64,000 nucleotides of DNA from Elainella sp. Prado103 (GTDB taxonomy: Bacteria > Cyanobacteriota > Cyanobacteriia > Elainellales > Elainellaceae): contig JALOOM010000005.1 in the NCBI GenBank assembly GCA_025454395.1, forward strand, positions 1 through 64,000, written 5' to 3'. The position numbers and the translations under genes are program-made. The notes under the pieces are model-generated. The model worked only from the letters and a program-made list of their open reading frames with translations. It had not been told where the DNA came from and made no database searches. Below, piece after piece: positions 27,384-36,467 of the stretch. The number at the start of each line of letters is the position of its first letter. The stretch's first letter is position 1.

Positions 27384-29399
27384 TTAACCCAATAGAGCTT
27401 TTGCTCTGGATAGCACATTATCAACCGTGAAGCCAAACTTCTCCATGCAGGTGCCACCGGGAGCCGATGCCCCAAATCGATCGAGCGCCACAATATCGCC
27501 TTCTGCCCCCATGTACTTACACCAGCCCATGCTGATTCCCGCTTCCACTGCCAGACGCTTCGTGACGGCTTTGGGCAGGACAGATTCTTTGTAAGCGGCA
27601 TCTTGAGCTTCAAACAGCTCCCAAGAAGGCATGGAAACCACTCGTACCTTGCGACCTTCAGCCGAGAGTTTAGCGGCGACATCCACACAGAGCCCTACTT
27701 CCGAACCTGTGCCGATCAAAATCAACTCAGGGGTGCCTTCACAATCGATGACACTATAGGCACCTTTGCTGACTCCCTCGATCGAGCTACCTGCCAAGTT
27801 GGGCAGATTTTGCCGCGAGAAGGCCATCAGAGTCGGCCGGTTAGCTTTGGCATTTTCGATCGCCACTTTGTAAGCCCCAGAAGTTTCGGTACCATCGGCT
27901 GGGCGAATCACGGTAAGTTGGGGGATCGCCCGCAATGCCGCGATAATTTCCACGGGCTGGTGAGTTGGGCCATCTTCACCCAAGGCCACCGAGTCGTGAG
28001 TCATCACCCAAATCACACCCGCATGGGACAGAGCTGACAGGCGGATGGGATTCCGCATGTAGTCGGTGAAGATCAAGAAGGTGGCTCCATAGGGAATGAG
28101 TCCCGATCCATGCAGGGCAATTCCGTTACAGATCGCGCCCATGCCATGTTCCCGCACGCCAAAGTGGATGTTGCGGTTTTCGTATTGCCCTTTCTGGAAG
28201 TCACCAGAGCAATGCAGCTCAGTCAGGTTGGAGTGGGTGAGGTCAGCCGATCCGCCAATCAATTCGGGTAAGACTTCGGCGATCTTGTTGAGGCAAATTT
28301 CTGAATGTTTGCGGCTGGCCAGGGCTTTATCTTCTGGCTTGTAAACGGGCAGCACTTTCTCCCAGCCTTCTGGCAGCTTGCCACTCAGCATCCGCTCAAA
28401 CAGGGCAGCTTCTTCGGCATACTGGGTTTTGTACTGAGCCCAAACCTCGTTCCATTCCGCTTCCTGGCTGGCACCCCGCTCGATCGCTTGCCGCATGTGG
28501 CTCAGGGCATCATCTGGCACCACAAACGAGTCGTAGTTCCAACCCAAATTTTCACGGGTCAGTTTAATTTCATCACCACCCAGAGGAGCCCCATGGACAC
28601 CGCCCGTATTTTGTTTGTTGGGCGAGCCATAGCCGATCGTCGTTGTCACCTTAATCATCGTCGGCTTGTCGGTGACTGCTTTGGCAGTTTCGATCGCCTT
28701 GGCAATTGCTGCCAGATCGGTGTTGCCATTTTCGACATGCAACACATGCCAACCGTAGGCTTCAAACCGTTTTGACACATCTTCAGTGAAAGCAATGTCG
28801 GTAGAGCCATCAATGGAGATGTGGTTGTCATCATAGAGGGCAATCAACTTACCCAATCCCAGGTGACCCGCTAGCGAGCAAGCTTCCCCAGACACCCCTT
28901 CCATATTGCAGCCATCGCCCAAAATCACGTAAGTATAGTGATCAACCAGGGTGAGATTGGGCTTATTGAACTTAGCGGCTAGGTGGGCTTCGGCAATTGC
29001 TAGTCCTACTCCATTGGCGATCCCTTGACCCAGTGGGCCAGTAGTGACTTCAATGCCCAAGGTTTCAAAGTTTTCAGGGTGACCGGGGGTTTTAGAGCCC
29101 CACTGCCGGAAGTTTTTGATTTCGTCCAGTGTCACGCTATCGTAGCCGGTCAGATACATCAGGGCATACTGCAACATGCAGCCATGACCCGCAGAAAGGA
29201 CGAAACGATCGCGGTTGAACCAGGTTGGGCTCTTGGGATTGTGCCGCATGAACTGATCCCAGAGCACAAACGCCATCGGAGCAGCACCCATGGGCAAGCC
29301 GGGATGTCCAGACTTGGCTTTTTCAACGGCATCGATCGCCAGGAATCGAATCGAATTGACGCAAAGTTCTTCGAGGGATTGGGTTGTTGCAACAGCCAT
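27384..29399 (-). CDS. tkt: Transketolase
   Basis: 671 residues, full length. It transfers two-carbon units between sugar phosphates in the Calvin cycle and pentose-phosphate pathway, using thiamine diphosphate and Mg2+. The N-terminal domain has the phosphate-contacting [12 protein letters not shown] and [18 protein letters not shown], with the cofactor motif [13 protein letters not shown]. The central domain has [35 protein letters not shown] and RPADGTE. It is a housekeeping enzyme of carbon fixation, apparently monocistronic with its own terminator. Confidence 0.97.
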   Translation of the reverse strand: MAVATTQSLEELCVNSIRFLAIDAVEKAKSGHPGLPMGAAPMAFVLWDQFMRHNPKSPTWFNRDRFVLSAGHGCMLQYALMYLTGYDSVTLDEIKNFRQWGSKTPGHPENFETLGIEVTTGPLGQGIANGVGLAIAEAHLAAKFNKPNLTLVDHYTYVILGDGCNMEGVSGEACSLAGHLGLGKLIALYDDNHISIDGSTDIAFTEDVSKRFEAYGWHVLHVENGNTDLAAIAKAIETAKAVTDKPTMIKVTTTIGYGSPNKQNTGGVHGAPLGGDEIKLTRENLGWNYDSFVVPDDALSHMRQAIERGASQEAEWNEVWAQYKTQYAEEAALFERMLSGKLPEGWEKVLPVYKPEDKALASRKHSEICLNKIAEVLPELIGGSADLTHSNLTELHCSGDFQKGQYENRNIHFGVREHGMGAICNGIALHGSGLIPYGATFLIFTDYMRNPIRLSALSHAGVIWVMTHDSVALGEDGPTHQPVEIIAALRAIPQLTVIRPADGTETSGAYKVAIENAKANRPTLMAFSRQNLPNLAGSSIEGVSKGAYSVIDCEGTPELILIGTGSEVGLCVDVAAKLSAEGRKVRVVSMPSWELFEAQDAAYKESVLPKAVTKRLAVEAGISMGWCKYMGAEGDIVALDRFGASAPGGTCMEKFGFTVDNVLSRAKALLG

Positions 29400-29743
29400 G
29401 ACTTACTTCTACTCAACAACGGCTAACGCGGTGGACAGGAGATCGGACGGATTGGAACTTCAACTGGATGGGCTCTTCGATCGATTAGATAAATCGATGA
29501 AATTGAAGCAGCCTGGTCAGGTTGAATACGAACACTCTATTCGGACTTTAGAATAATCGGGACTTCTGTACAATAACTCACTGATCAAAACAGTAAGTAA
29601 CTATACCTATTACCCTTTTTTACAGTTTATAACTTTCAGGCACAATGATCTATAGTCCCACTAAAGCGCAACGATCGATCGAGATCATCCATGAGAGGAG
29701 GCAATCCAGGGATGGAGATCATTATGGATGGAAATGATTGCAA
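29400..29743. other. tkt upstream region
   Basis: No gene: the frame reaching 29556 is an extension of an antisense shadow of tkt. The tkt promoter should be here, but no clear -35/-10 pair could be fixed on the minus strand. No repeats stand out. Confidence 0.4.
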
Positions 29744-30121
29744 TCAACCGTTTCTCTTAAATAATCGGCAAACGACCTCTCCGGCATCACCGGGCTGAAA
29801 CGGGATTGAACCACCATCCTTGAGGATGCGAATCCGATCGCGACAGTTATAAATTTCAACTGGGCGTGGGAGCCCATCAATGCTGACGGCTGCTCGGTAT
29901 TCCCAATAATTTTTAGCACTCCGCTGAATGCTCAAAATACAGACCTGATGCTGTATTGTTTGGCGGCAACTCTGCGTTTCGGCGGCTAAAGCAGGATTCC
30001 AAGCTGTCCCAACAATCCAGCTTGCCACTGTTATATAAACCCCTATACAAACTCCCATCCCCAGCCCAAGCCAGAATCTAGTTCTAAGGCTGAGTCGAGT
30101 GCGCCAACTGGTCTGCGACAT
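29744..30121 (-). CDS. Small exported protein with four mature cysteines
   Basis: 125 residues from ATG 30121. A twin-basic N-terminus and membrane helix (FWLGLGMGVCIGVYITVASWIVGTAW) end near ALAA, a likely signal-peptidase site. The mature domain of about 85 residues has Cys in SCRQ, QVCIL, NCRDR and VCRLF, which could form two disulfides, and a KDGGSIPFQPGDAGEVVC segment. No family recognised. It lies 22 bp or more after the subtilase gene in the same direction, so the two may be co-transcribed. Confidence 0.7.
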   Translation of the reverse strand: MSQTSWRTRLSLRTRFWLGLGMGVCIGVYITVASWIVGTAWNPALAAETQSCRQTIQHQVCILSIQRSAKNYWEYRAAVSIDGLPRPVEIYNCRDRIRILKDGGSIPFQPGDAGEVVCRLFKRNG

Positions 30122-30191
30122 CATTCTAGCTACCTTCCCCTTCGAGGCTCGATCGGCCAACCCAATCATTCAACTGGCTTCGACCCTGGTT

Positions 30192-32426
30192 TTAAATGCC
30201 CAGATTGAGCTGCCATTGCACTAAATGCCCAGTGTGACTCGGAATTAGGTCAATGATATGTAGCTTCCAGGTACCTTGGGGCGATCGATTCAAGGCTGAT
30301 TTTAGCCAAAGAGTATTTTCTAGGGAATAGGTGGTTTTGAGTTGGGTGAGGCGACCGAGAGAGCGACTTTGCAGTGGGATAGAGGTGCCCCAAGGGGGAA
30401 TCAGGGCAATCACCAGATCGCCGAGAAACTCGTGGTCAATTTCGACATTGACCTCCAAATCACAGATGCGCGTGGTTTCAGCAACAGCGATCGAACTCAT
30501 GACTCCATTGGGATCACCATCGGGAATGGCTAACCGCACCCGGTTGGGGAATTCTTGCCAGCGATAGGGTAAAGGCAGCGGCATCACCAACTGTTGGGCC
30601 AATTGAACGGCCTTGACGGCGTTGACCTTGCCATACCCATACCAAACGGAATAGCGATCCGCATCATAGCTACCGATCGAGGGTTCTGCTGGGGGATCCG
30701 AGCGACGATCCATAATCCGGTCGGCCGTTTGCTCTAAAATTTGCCGAACTTGCCGGGCCGTCAGTTCCGGATTGATCGACAGAATGAGAGCGGCCACCCC
30801 TGCCACGATCGCGCTTGCGCCTGAAGTCCCTCCGATCGGTAAGGGTTGATCGTGTTGTAGTGAAGACAATCCGGCTTGCTCCACCTGAGATAAGGGCGGT
30901 AGCGTGATCTTGCCGTAACCTTCTGTCATCAGGGTTGGCAGACTCTGACCACTCGGAGCAACCAGGCTAATGCCACAGCCCCAATTGCTGGCAGCGGACT
31001 TTTGATTCACGCTGGTGCAGGCTCCAACGGTCAGGCTATCCGGATGAATTGCAAATCCGTTTAACCAACGGAGGGGTTGAGCAGGAGGTGTTAGGTAACT
31101 CTGGGTTGGCTCATCTGGGCGGATCTGCCAGTTGTCTCGTTCCTCAACCTGTCCATCGATCGGACGATCAGCATTTCCTGCCGCCACAATCAGCACGGCT
31201 CCCCGACCATCCCGTCCCTGCTGCACCATCTGGGCCAGCGCCACTTGCTGCCGTAAGGAAAGAGGAAAATGGACGGCTGCGGCATTCCAACTCCAGCAAA
31301 CAACATCGGCTCCTTGCTCGATCGCCCAGTGGCTAATTTGCTCAATGGTTTGATCATCGAAGAAATCGCCCACCTGGATCGGCATTAAGGCGCACCCAGG
31401 AGCCACTCCTACCCGGCCTTTGCCCGTTTCATTCGCCACTGCAATTTGGGCGATCACCGTACCGTGCTGGTCAGAATCCATCGGTGCATCGGTAGCATGA
31501 ATCGGCTGAGGGCGGAGGTTCAAAGGTGAAACCAGCTTGCCTTCGCTTTGAAAATCTGCATGACTCAGATCGATCGCGCCATCAACCACGGCAACGGCGA
31601 TCGATCGCTTACCCCGTCCCAGATTCCAAGCGGCTTCTGCGAAAATATGTGACCCGGCCGCCAAGGCTTCTCCGCCTTCATTTTGGAGATACCATTGCTT
31701 GCCATAATCGGAATCGCGAGGTCGGTAGCAAGGCTGACGCATCACGGCAATATTAGGTTCAACCCGCACCAGTTCAGGCAAGCGGCTCAATTCCATCGCT
31801 AATTTGATGGGATCGATCGCCCCTGTTACCTGAAACACAAAAGTTTTGGGGACTCCAGCTACCAGCTTAAGAATTTGCAAACCCAGCGGTCGGGTAATTT
31901 GCTGCATCCGTTCTGATGAGATCGAGGTCTGAAATTGCAGCGTCAGTTGGTTCGTTGGATAAACAAAGGTGCCTGGACTGCAATTGAGTGCATAAACTGG
32001 GCTAACAAAATGAACCCGCTCTGACCTTTGTAGGCTCTCCAGAACCTGATGCAGGCGATCGGCATGAGGAGGATCGATTGCTCCAGGACGATCGAACCAC
32101 TGAATAGCGACCAGATCATCCACGATTGGCACGATCGGTAATCTCGCAGCAGGATCGCCCAAACCAGGATCGCCCAAACCAGGATCGCCCAAACCAGGAT
32201 CGCCCAAATCGGTTGCAATACTGGTCGAAATCTGAGTCGAAATCTCAGCGAGAGTGGTTCCGAGCGCAGGAATCAGGGCAATCCGATCCAGAACAAGGGT
32301 AACTGCCAAGGCTTCTCCGCCGCGCAGCAATAGCGTGGCAGCGGCTGCATTTTGAGGGTTTGCTTCAGCGATCGGCAGCTCCTGCGGCCTATCTGTCAGG
32401 CTATCTGCCATGCCGTTCTCCCCCAT
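30192..32426 (-). CDS. Subtilisin-family protease with P-domain, PrcA-like
   Basis: 744 residues of S8 subtilase. The catalytic Asp is in VAVVDGAIDLSH (near 280), His in DQHGTVIAQIA (near 320) and Ser in GGTSGASAIVAGVAALI (near 534), with Asn in VAAGNADRP. A proprotein-convertase P-domain follows (about 625-744, GDLVIALIPPWGTSIPL to HLVQWQLNLGI). The order and sequence style resemble PrcA, the calcium-dependent protease of Anabaena. No signal peptide is visible, so it may act inside the cell. Four GDPGL-type units from a 15-bp repeat lie near residue 72-92, in the propeptide-like N-terminal part, away from the active site. Confidence 0.88.
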   Translation of the reverse strand: MGENGMADSLTDRPQELPIAEANPQNAAAATLLLRGGEALAVTLVLDRIALIPALGTTLAEISTQISTSIATDLGDPGLGDPGLGDPGLGDPAARLPIVPIVDDLVAIQWFDRPGAIDPPHADRLHQVLESLQRSERVHFVSPVYALNCSPGTFVYPTNQLTLQFQTSISSERMQQITRPLGLQILKLVAGVPKTFVFQVTGAIDPIKLAMELSRLPELVRVEPNIAVMRQPCYRPRDSDYGKQWYLQNEGGEALAAGSHIFAEAAWNLGRGKRSIAVAVVDGAIDLSHADFQSEGKLVSPLNLRPQPIHATDAPMDSDQHGTVIAQIAVANETGKGRVGVAPGCALMPIQVGDFFDDQTIEQISHWAIEQGADVVCWSWNAAAVHFPLSLRQQVALAQMVQQGRDGRGAVLIVAAGNADRPIDGQVEERDNWQIRPDEPTQSYLTPPAQPLRWLNGFAIHPDSLTVGACTSVNQKSAASNWGCGISLVAPSGQSLPTLMTEGYGKITLPPLSQVEQAGLSSLQHDQPLPIGGTSGASAIVAGVAALILSINPELTARQVRQILEQTADRIMDRRSDPPAEPSIGSYDADRYSVWYGYGKVNAVKAVQLAQQLVMPLPLPYRWQEFPNRVRLAIPDGDPNGVMSSIAVAETTRICDLEVNVEIDHEFLGDLVIALIPPWGTSIPLQSRSLGRLTQLKTTYSLENTLWLKSALNRSPQGTWKLHIIDLIPSHTGHLVQWQLNLGI
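32151..32210. repeat. 15-bp tandem repeat, four copies (GDPGL codons)
   Basis: Four copies of AGGATCGCCCAAACC, the last with one change, in frame within the PrcA-like protease gene. Confidence 0.9.
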
Positions 32427-32964
32427 TCACTAACCGCAATTCACCCATCTCAACGCACTCACCCGCAATTTCCAGATCCCTACACTGACCATGTATTCTA
32501 TTGCTTTCTGCCGAGAACGAGGTAGATTTTCTGGAAAGGCAATTCACGGATGGGGTTAGGAAGAGGAAAGCTCGATCAGCTCACTGCTTGAGGGTTGAGC
32601 AGGGCTGAGTCGGGACGAGCATCGATCCATCAATGCCTGAAAATGCCTGAAAGCTAGTCTGGTCATTCGGTCTGACAATCGATCGGAACCTTGTCGGAAC
32701 TTTGTTGGAACCTTGTCGGAACTTTGTTGGAACCTTGTTGGAACCTTGTTGGAACCTTGTTGGAACTTCGCAGTCTAGAGTTCGCAGTCTAGAGATTGTC
32801 TATCCCGGAAACTTCAGGGTCTAGAGAGAGTCTCAAAGAGAGCCTGTTCTAGAGATGATCCGCTGGATTGCGATCGAAAGAATTTAAACTTGAGCGGAAC
32901 TGCAATGGTAAGATTCCCTAAGATCAAACCCGTCTGTGTATACAAACCTTTGTGGAATAGTTTC
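32427..32964. other. Divergent intergenic region with an 11-bp array
   Basis: It separates the protease (minus) from the exported helical protein (plus). It contains an array of an 11-bp unit close to TTGTTGGAACC (32683-32769, about eight copies) and two copies of a 14-bp unit with CGCAGTCTAGAGTT (32768-32796). No gene is evident apart from promoter space for both neighbours. Confidence 0.6.
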
Positions 32965-33576
32965 ATGCCATCGTCTGCTGCAATCCCAGCTTCCTCAAAA
33001 CTCCAAAAATCTAAATTGTTTCTGCTTTGCGGCATATTGGCGCTAGCATTTTCAACTCCTCAATTGGCTCAGGCGCAAACGCCGCTCCCCGAAACAGAGG
33101 ATGGAACAACTTCCGACCCAGCTTTGATCGACAATCAAGACCTGCGGCCGTTGTCACAAGGGATTTTGAGTATCCAGGGGGGGCAACGACTCATGAGTGA
33201 AGCCAACGGCGCGGTTGCAGGGCAAGACTACGAGTTGGCAATCACCAAACTCCAACAGGCACGGCAGGTCTTCAATCAACTTTCCAATTTTTATCAGGAG
33301 TTAGCGGGTAGCTTTGCCGGGATTGACACCAGAATTGCAGAAGAACAGCGGCGGCAAGCGTTTGAAACCGCCCAAATGCGAGATGAAGCTACCTATCAGT
33401 TGGCATTGGTTCACCGGGCTCAAAATAAACCAGAGTTAGCCGTACCCCTGCTGGTACAGATTATTCGGAGCCAAAACCCCACCCGTGACCTGGGGCAGAA
33501 AGCATATCAGCAGTTATTTGAATTAGGATTTGTGGCAACTCCATTTCCGCGTACTGGAGATGCCCCTACCCCCTAA
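32965..33576 (+). CDS. Exported alpha-helical protein of unknown function
   Basis: 203 residues from ATG 32965. A signal peptide (KLFLLCGILALAFSTPQLAQA) with likely cleavage after AQA is followed by an acidic linker and a mostly helical domain (about 70-190). That domain has a TPR-like look: AVAGQDYELAITKLQQARQVFNQL and YQLALVHRAQNKPELAVPLLVQIIRSQNP. Proteins like this occur in cyanobacteria next to unrelated genes, and no function is known to me. An earlier in-frame ATG at 32890 would put 25 residues before the signal peptide, so it is unlikely. Confidence 0.75.
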   Translation: MPSSAAIPASSKLQKSKLFLLCGILALAFSTPQLAQAQTPLPETEDGTTSDPALIDNQDLRPLSQGILSIQGGQRLMSEANGAVAGQDYELAITKLQQARQVFNQLSNFYQELAGSFAGIDTRIAEEQRRQAFETAQMRDEATYQLALVHRAQNKPELAVPLLVQIIRSQNPTRDLGQKAYQQLFELGFVATPFPRTGDAPTP

Positions 33577-33805
33577 TGGCTCCGCCCCGATCAAGTCCCA
33601 AAATAGAGCTGCAAGAGTAAGGCTTGCTTCAGGTGAGGGAAAAACGGCTACCTTATATAAGTGATGACTTTAATGAAGTGATGACCTTCAGCGATGGACT
33701 GAAAGGGGAGCAGAACCAACAGGTACCGATTGGGGTTCCGGTTAGAGTTCTAAGCATGTCAATCTAGTATGTCAACCGAATTATCAGCTTGTGAGAGGAG
33801 ACACA

Positions 33806-34063
33806 ATGGTTAGCCCAGATCAAGTTGCATCTATGATCAAAACCGGACTGCCGGATGCCGAAGTTCAGGTGCAGGATTTGACCGGCGGAGGCGATCACTA
33901 CCAGGTGGTGGTGGTTTCTTCCCAATTTGAAGGGAAAGGACTGGTGCAGCGCCATCAACTGGTCTATCGATCGCTGCAAACGGCCATGTCTTCTGAGGCG
34001 ATCCATGCCTTAACCATGAAAACCTACACTCCGCAAGATTGGGCTGCTCAACAGCCTGCCTAA
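33806..34063 (+). CDS. BolA-family protein
   Basis: 85 residues from ATG 33806, preceded by GAGGAG at a good distance. DAEVQVQDLTGGGDHYQVVVVSSQFEGKGLVQRHQLVYRSL matches the BolA fold, and the C-terminal SEAIHALTMKTYTPQDW is the usual end. BolA proteins bind monothiol glutaredoxins through a shared iron-sulfur cluster, and a CGFS glutaredoxin gene follows 177 bp downstream in the same direction. Confidence 0.93.
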   Translation: MVSPDQVASMIKTGLPDAEVQVQDLTGGGDHYQVVVVSSQFEGKGLVQRHQLVYRSLQTAMSSEAIHALTMKTYTPQDWAAQQPA

Positions 34064-34240
34064 CCAGACAGCCGCCTGACCAGTTGGAGTGGATTCACCA
34101 ATGGACGAGCAAGATTGATAGATCAATAGGTTCTAGCCAGATGAATCTCAATACCTCGATCGGCTGCGCTATTTGATAGAACAGATAGTATGGAACGTAG
34201 ATAGAGTTTAGTCCAGATTTAGCAAGGTTGCTTAAGCAAT

Positions 34241-34564
34241 ATGACACCAGAAGTGCAACAGCGGATCGATGAGTTGGTAAAAGACAACAAGATCATGGTT
34301 TTCATGAAGGGCACCAAGCTGATGCCTCAGTGTGGCTTCTCCAACAACGTAGTTCAAATTCTGAACGTGTTGGGCGTGCCGTTTGAAACTTGCGATGTGC
34401 TCTCCGATCCAGAGATTCGGCAGGGCATTAAGGAATATTCCGCCTGGCCGACGATCCCGCAAGTGTATATTAATGGCGAATTTGTGGGTGGCTCTGACAT
34501 TCTGATCGAACTTTATCAAAAGGGAGAACTTCAGCAGATCGTAGAAGTGGCGCTCGCTTCCTAA
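34241..34564 (+). CDS. grxD: Monothiol glutaredoxin, Grx4/Grx5 type
   Basis: 107 residues. The active site MPQCGFS (Cys31) with a single Cys, the KGTK lysine ahead of it, and [24 protein letters not shown] define the CGFS class that carries [2Fe-2S] clusters rather than reducing disulfides. It is probably co-transcribed with the BolA gene just upstream, its usual partner in iron signalling and cluster transfer. Confidence 0.95.
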   Translation: MTPEVQQRIDELVKDNKIMVFMKGTKLMPQCGFSNNVVQILNVLGVPFETCDVLSDPEIRQGIKEYSAWPTIPQVYINGEFVGGSDILIELYQKGELQQIVEVALAS

Positions 34565-34601
34565 GATTGACCTGAAAGATTGACCTGAAAGATTGACCTG
34601 A
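34563..34601. repeat. 13-bp tandem repeat, three copies
   Basis: Three exact copies of AAGATTGACCTGA start at the grxD stop codon (TAA shared with the first copy). Length 13 is tolerated here because it is after the gene, in contrast to the sugar-binding-protein gene. Confidence 0.9.
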
Positions 34602-34878
34602 ATAGCTAGATTAAAATTCCCGGTGGTTCGAGAACTCTGCTTGCTGCGCTCAAGCAACTCAACTCCGGGACTTTTGCTGGGGTGGCAAAATGCAGAACCC
34701 GGTCAAGAGAAAACCTGAGCAACCGCAAACCTCTCTGCCTCGGCAGAGCGATTAATCCAGAGCGACTAATCCAGACACAACCCAGTCCGATCAGTCAGAT
34801 AGCTATCGGTAAGGATCAACCTGAAGGCTCAGCCTGAGTTTAGAGATGTGATCGGCGGGTTCGAATGGGGGACTAACC
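34565..34878. other. Convergent intergenic region after grxD
   Basis: About 314 bp between two convergent genes. Apart from the 13-bp array it holds no gene or clear terminator. Confidence 0.4.
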
Positions 34879-35121
34879 TTAACGATAATCAGGCTCAGCT
34901 TGGGTCATTTCGAAGTTAGAGGGATCGTAGAGGAAGCGAATGGTTTCTTCTTCCAGTCGGTTGATTTGATAAGGCTCGATCGCATCACTCTGGCGGAGAG
35001 CAGCTAGGTAGCCATCCATATAGAGGCGCAGCTCATCAAAACGATAACCACGGTTCCATTGCTCAACCAGAGCATCGGTCAGCCGCTGATAATAGCGAAT
35101 CGTAAGGGCATCCTGAAGCAT
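34879..35121 (-). CDS. Small cyanobacterial protein, DUF6761-like
   Basis: 80 residues, all helical by appearance: IRYYQRLTDALVEQWNRGYRFDELRLYMDGYLAALRQSDAIEPYQINRLEEETIRFLYDPSNFE. I recognise it as a conserved cyanobacterial family without known function; the DUF number is from memory. It is monocistronic. Confidence 0.8.
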   Translation of the reverse strand: MLQDALTIRYYQRLTDALVEQWNRGYRFDELRLYMDGYLAALRQSDAIEPYQINRLEEETIRFLYDPSNFEMTQAEPDYR

Positions 35122-35696
35122 AGATTGATTTAACTAACGTTGCCTAAACGACAGCAATTGCTCACTAAACTTCCCTGACTCGAAACGGGCCGGCGCACCG
35201 TTACAGGGCAACATATTGACAGCAATCGATCGATAGACAAGCCTCCTTAAGGCGAAACACTCAGGGAAAACAGTGAGTTCAACAATGACAACAGTGGGTT
35301 AAGCAGTACGATGAACCTCTAATTGACATGGGTCTAGTTAGATAGTCTAGTATACCCAGTGGGGGCGATCGAAGTTTCTCCTCGTTTACTACCAGTTCGG
35401 ATTCTTCCACTTTTCTTCCCATTAGGGCATCAATCCGTCAACAGCAGGATAGGATTTGAGCGGCCGATTCCCCTGATCAATTCCTTTTATCGATTCCCTT
35501 TATTGTAACGGGTTTACCGAGCCCTCCCGGTAGATTTGTGCCCTTTGGTTGATGGATTGCGTGGAAGCCCCCGGACAGGAGCCGAGGGATCAGCCCCCTC
35601 AACCCGAAATCAGGAAAGGGACGTAGCAGTGGTTACAAAACCTTGACAAATGCTTTGTTAGCCTTAACTTGCAGACCTATAAATAAGACGGAACCT
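35122..35696. other. Upstream region of the OmpR-type regulator, possible structured leader
   Basis: 575 bp without a gene. From about 35510 the sequence becomes G+C-rich, with short potential hairpins (ACCG...CGGT near 35515 and GAGGG...CCCTC near 35584-35600). This could be a long 5' leader of the downstream regulator or a small RNA. It matches no known RNA family that I can recall. Confidence 0.35.
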
Positions 35697-36467
35697 GTGG
35701 GCGCTGTTGGTATCCAAATTGTTGAGGGGAATCCCCATTTGCGATCGTTACTGGGCTGGCACTTGCAGCAGGTGGGCTATTGGGTCTACCAATCGGCTGA
35801 TTTGCAGCAAGCCAGGGAAGTGTTTTTAAATCGGCAGCCAAATCTGGTGATCCTGAATTCGGAATTGCCCGATGGTGATGGATTAGAGTTTTGTCGTTGG
35901 CTGCAACAACAGCACCAGGCCTTAATTTTGATGTTATCTGCCCGCAATAGCGAAACGGATATTGTCACAGGGTTGCGCGCCGGAGCGGATGATTACCTGA
36001 CTAAACCCTTTGGAATGCAGGAATTTTTGGCCCGGGTTGAAGCCTTAACTCGTCGTAGTCGCACGATGGCAGTTCCTGCCTTACTGGATTATGGCGATCT
36101 GAAAATTGACTTGGTACAGCGTCGGGTTCGGTTCAAAAATGAGTTCATTGACCTGACTCCTCAGGAATTTAGCCTGCTTTATGTGCTGGCCCAGGCCGGT
36201 GGCACGCCCCTCAGTCGATCGGAACTCTTGCGTAAGGCCTGGCCCGATGAGATCGACAATCATCGCACCGTGGATACCCATGTGCTATCACTCCGTAAGA
36301 AAATTGAGATTGATCCGCGCCAACCCAGCCTAATCCAAACCGTTCGCAATGTCGGGTATCGCTTTAACGTTGAAATGGTCGATCAGGAAGGCCATCCTAT
36401 CCATCAAAATGGTATGCACAAAAAAAAGCCAACGGAGCCCCCTTTGTCTAGATTGGCAGAGCGATGA
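35697..36467 (+). CDS. Atypical OmpR-type response regulator lacking the phospho-Asp
   Basis: A receiver domain (about 5-120) joined to a winged-helix DNA-binding domain (LTPQEFSLLYVLAQAGG, RTVDTHVLSLRKKIE, VRNVGYRFN). The position that should be the phospho-accepting Asp is Asn (VILNSELPDGDG; codon AAT at 35856-35858), one base from GAT. The usual acidic pair is reduced to EGN (IVEGNPHLR). The Ser (MLSAR) and Lys (LTKPF) switch residues remain. It should therefore act independently of phosphorylation. I recall this VEGNPHLR family in other cyanobacteria beginning at the position of GTG 35697; a TTG at 35643 would add 18 residues. Its stop abuts the stop of the convergent ABC gene. Confidence 0.85.
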   Translation: MGAVGIQIVEGNPHLRSLLGWHLQQVGYWVYQSADLQQAREVFLNRQPNLVILNSELPDGDGLEFCRWLQQQHQALILMLSARNSETDIVTGLRAGADDYLTKPFGMQEFLARVEALTRRSRTMAVPALLDYGDLKIDLVQRRVRFKNEFIDLTPQEFSLLYVLAQAGGTPLSRSELLRKAWPDEIDNHRTVDTHVLSLRKKIEIDPRQPSLIQTVRNVGYRFNVEMVDQEGHPIHQNGMHKKKPTEPPLSRLAER

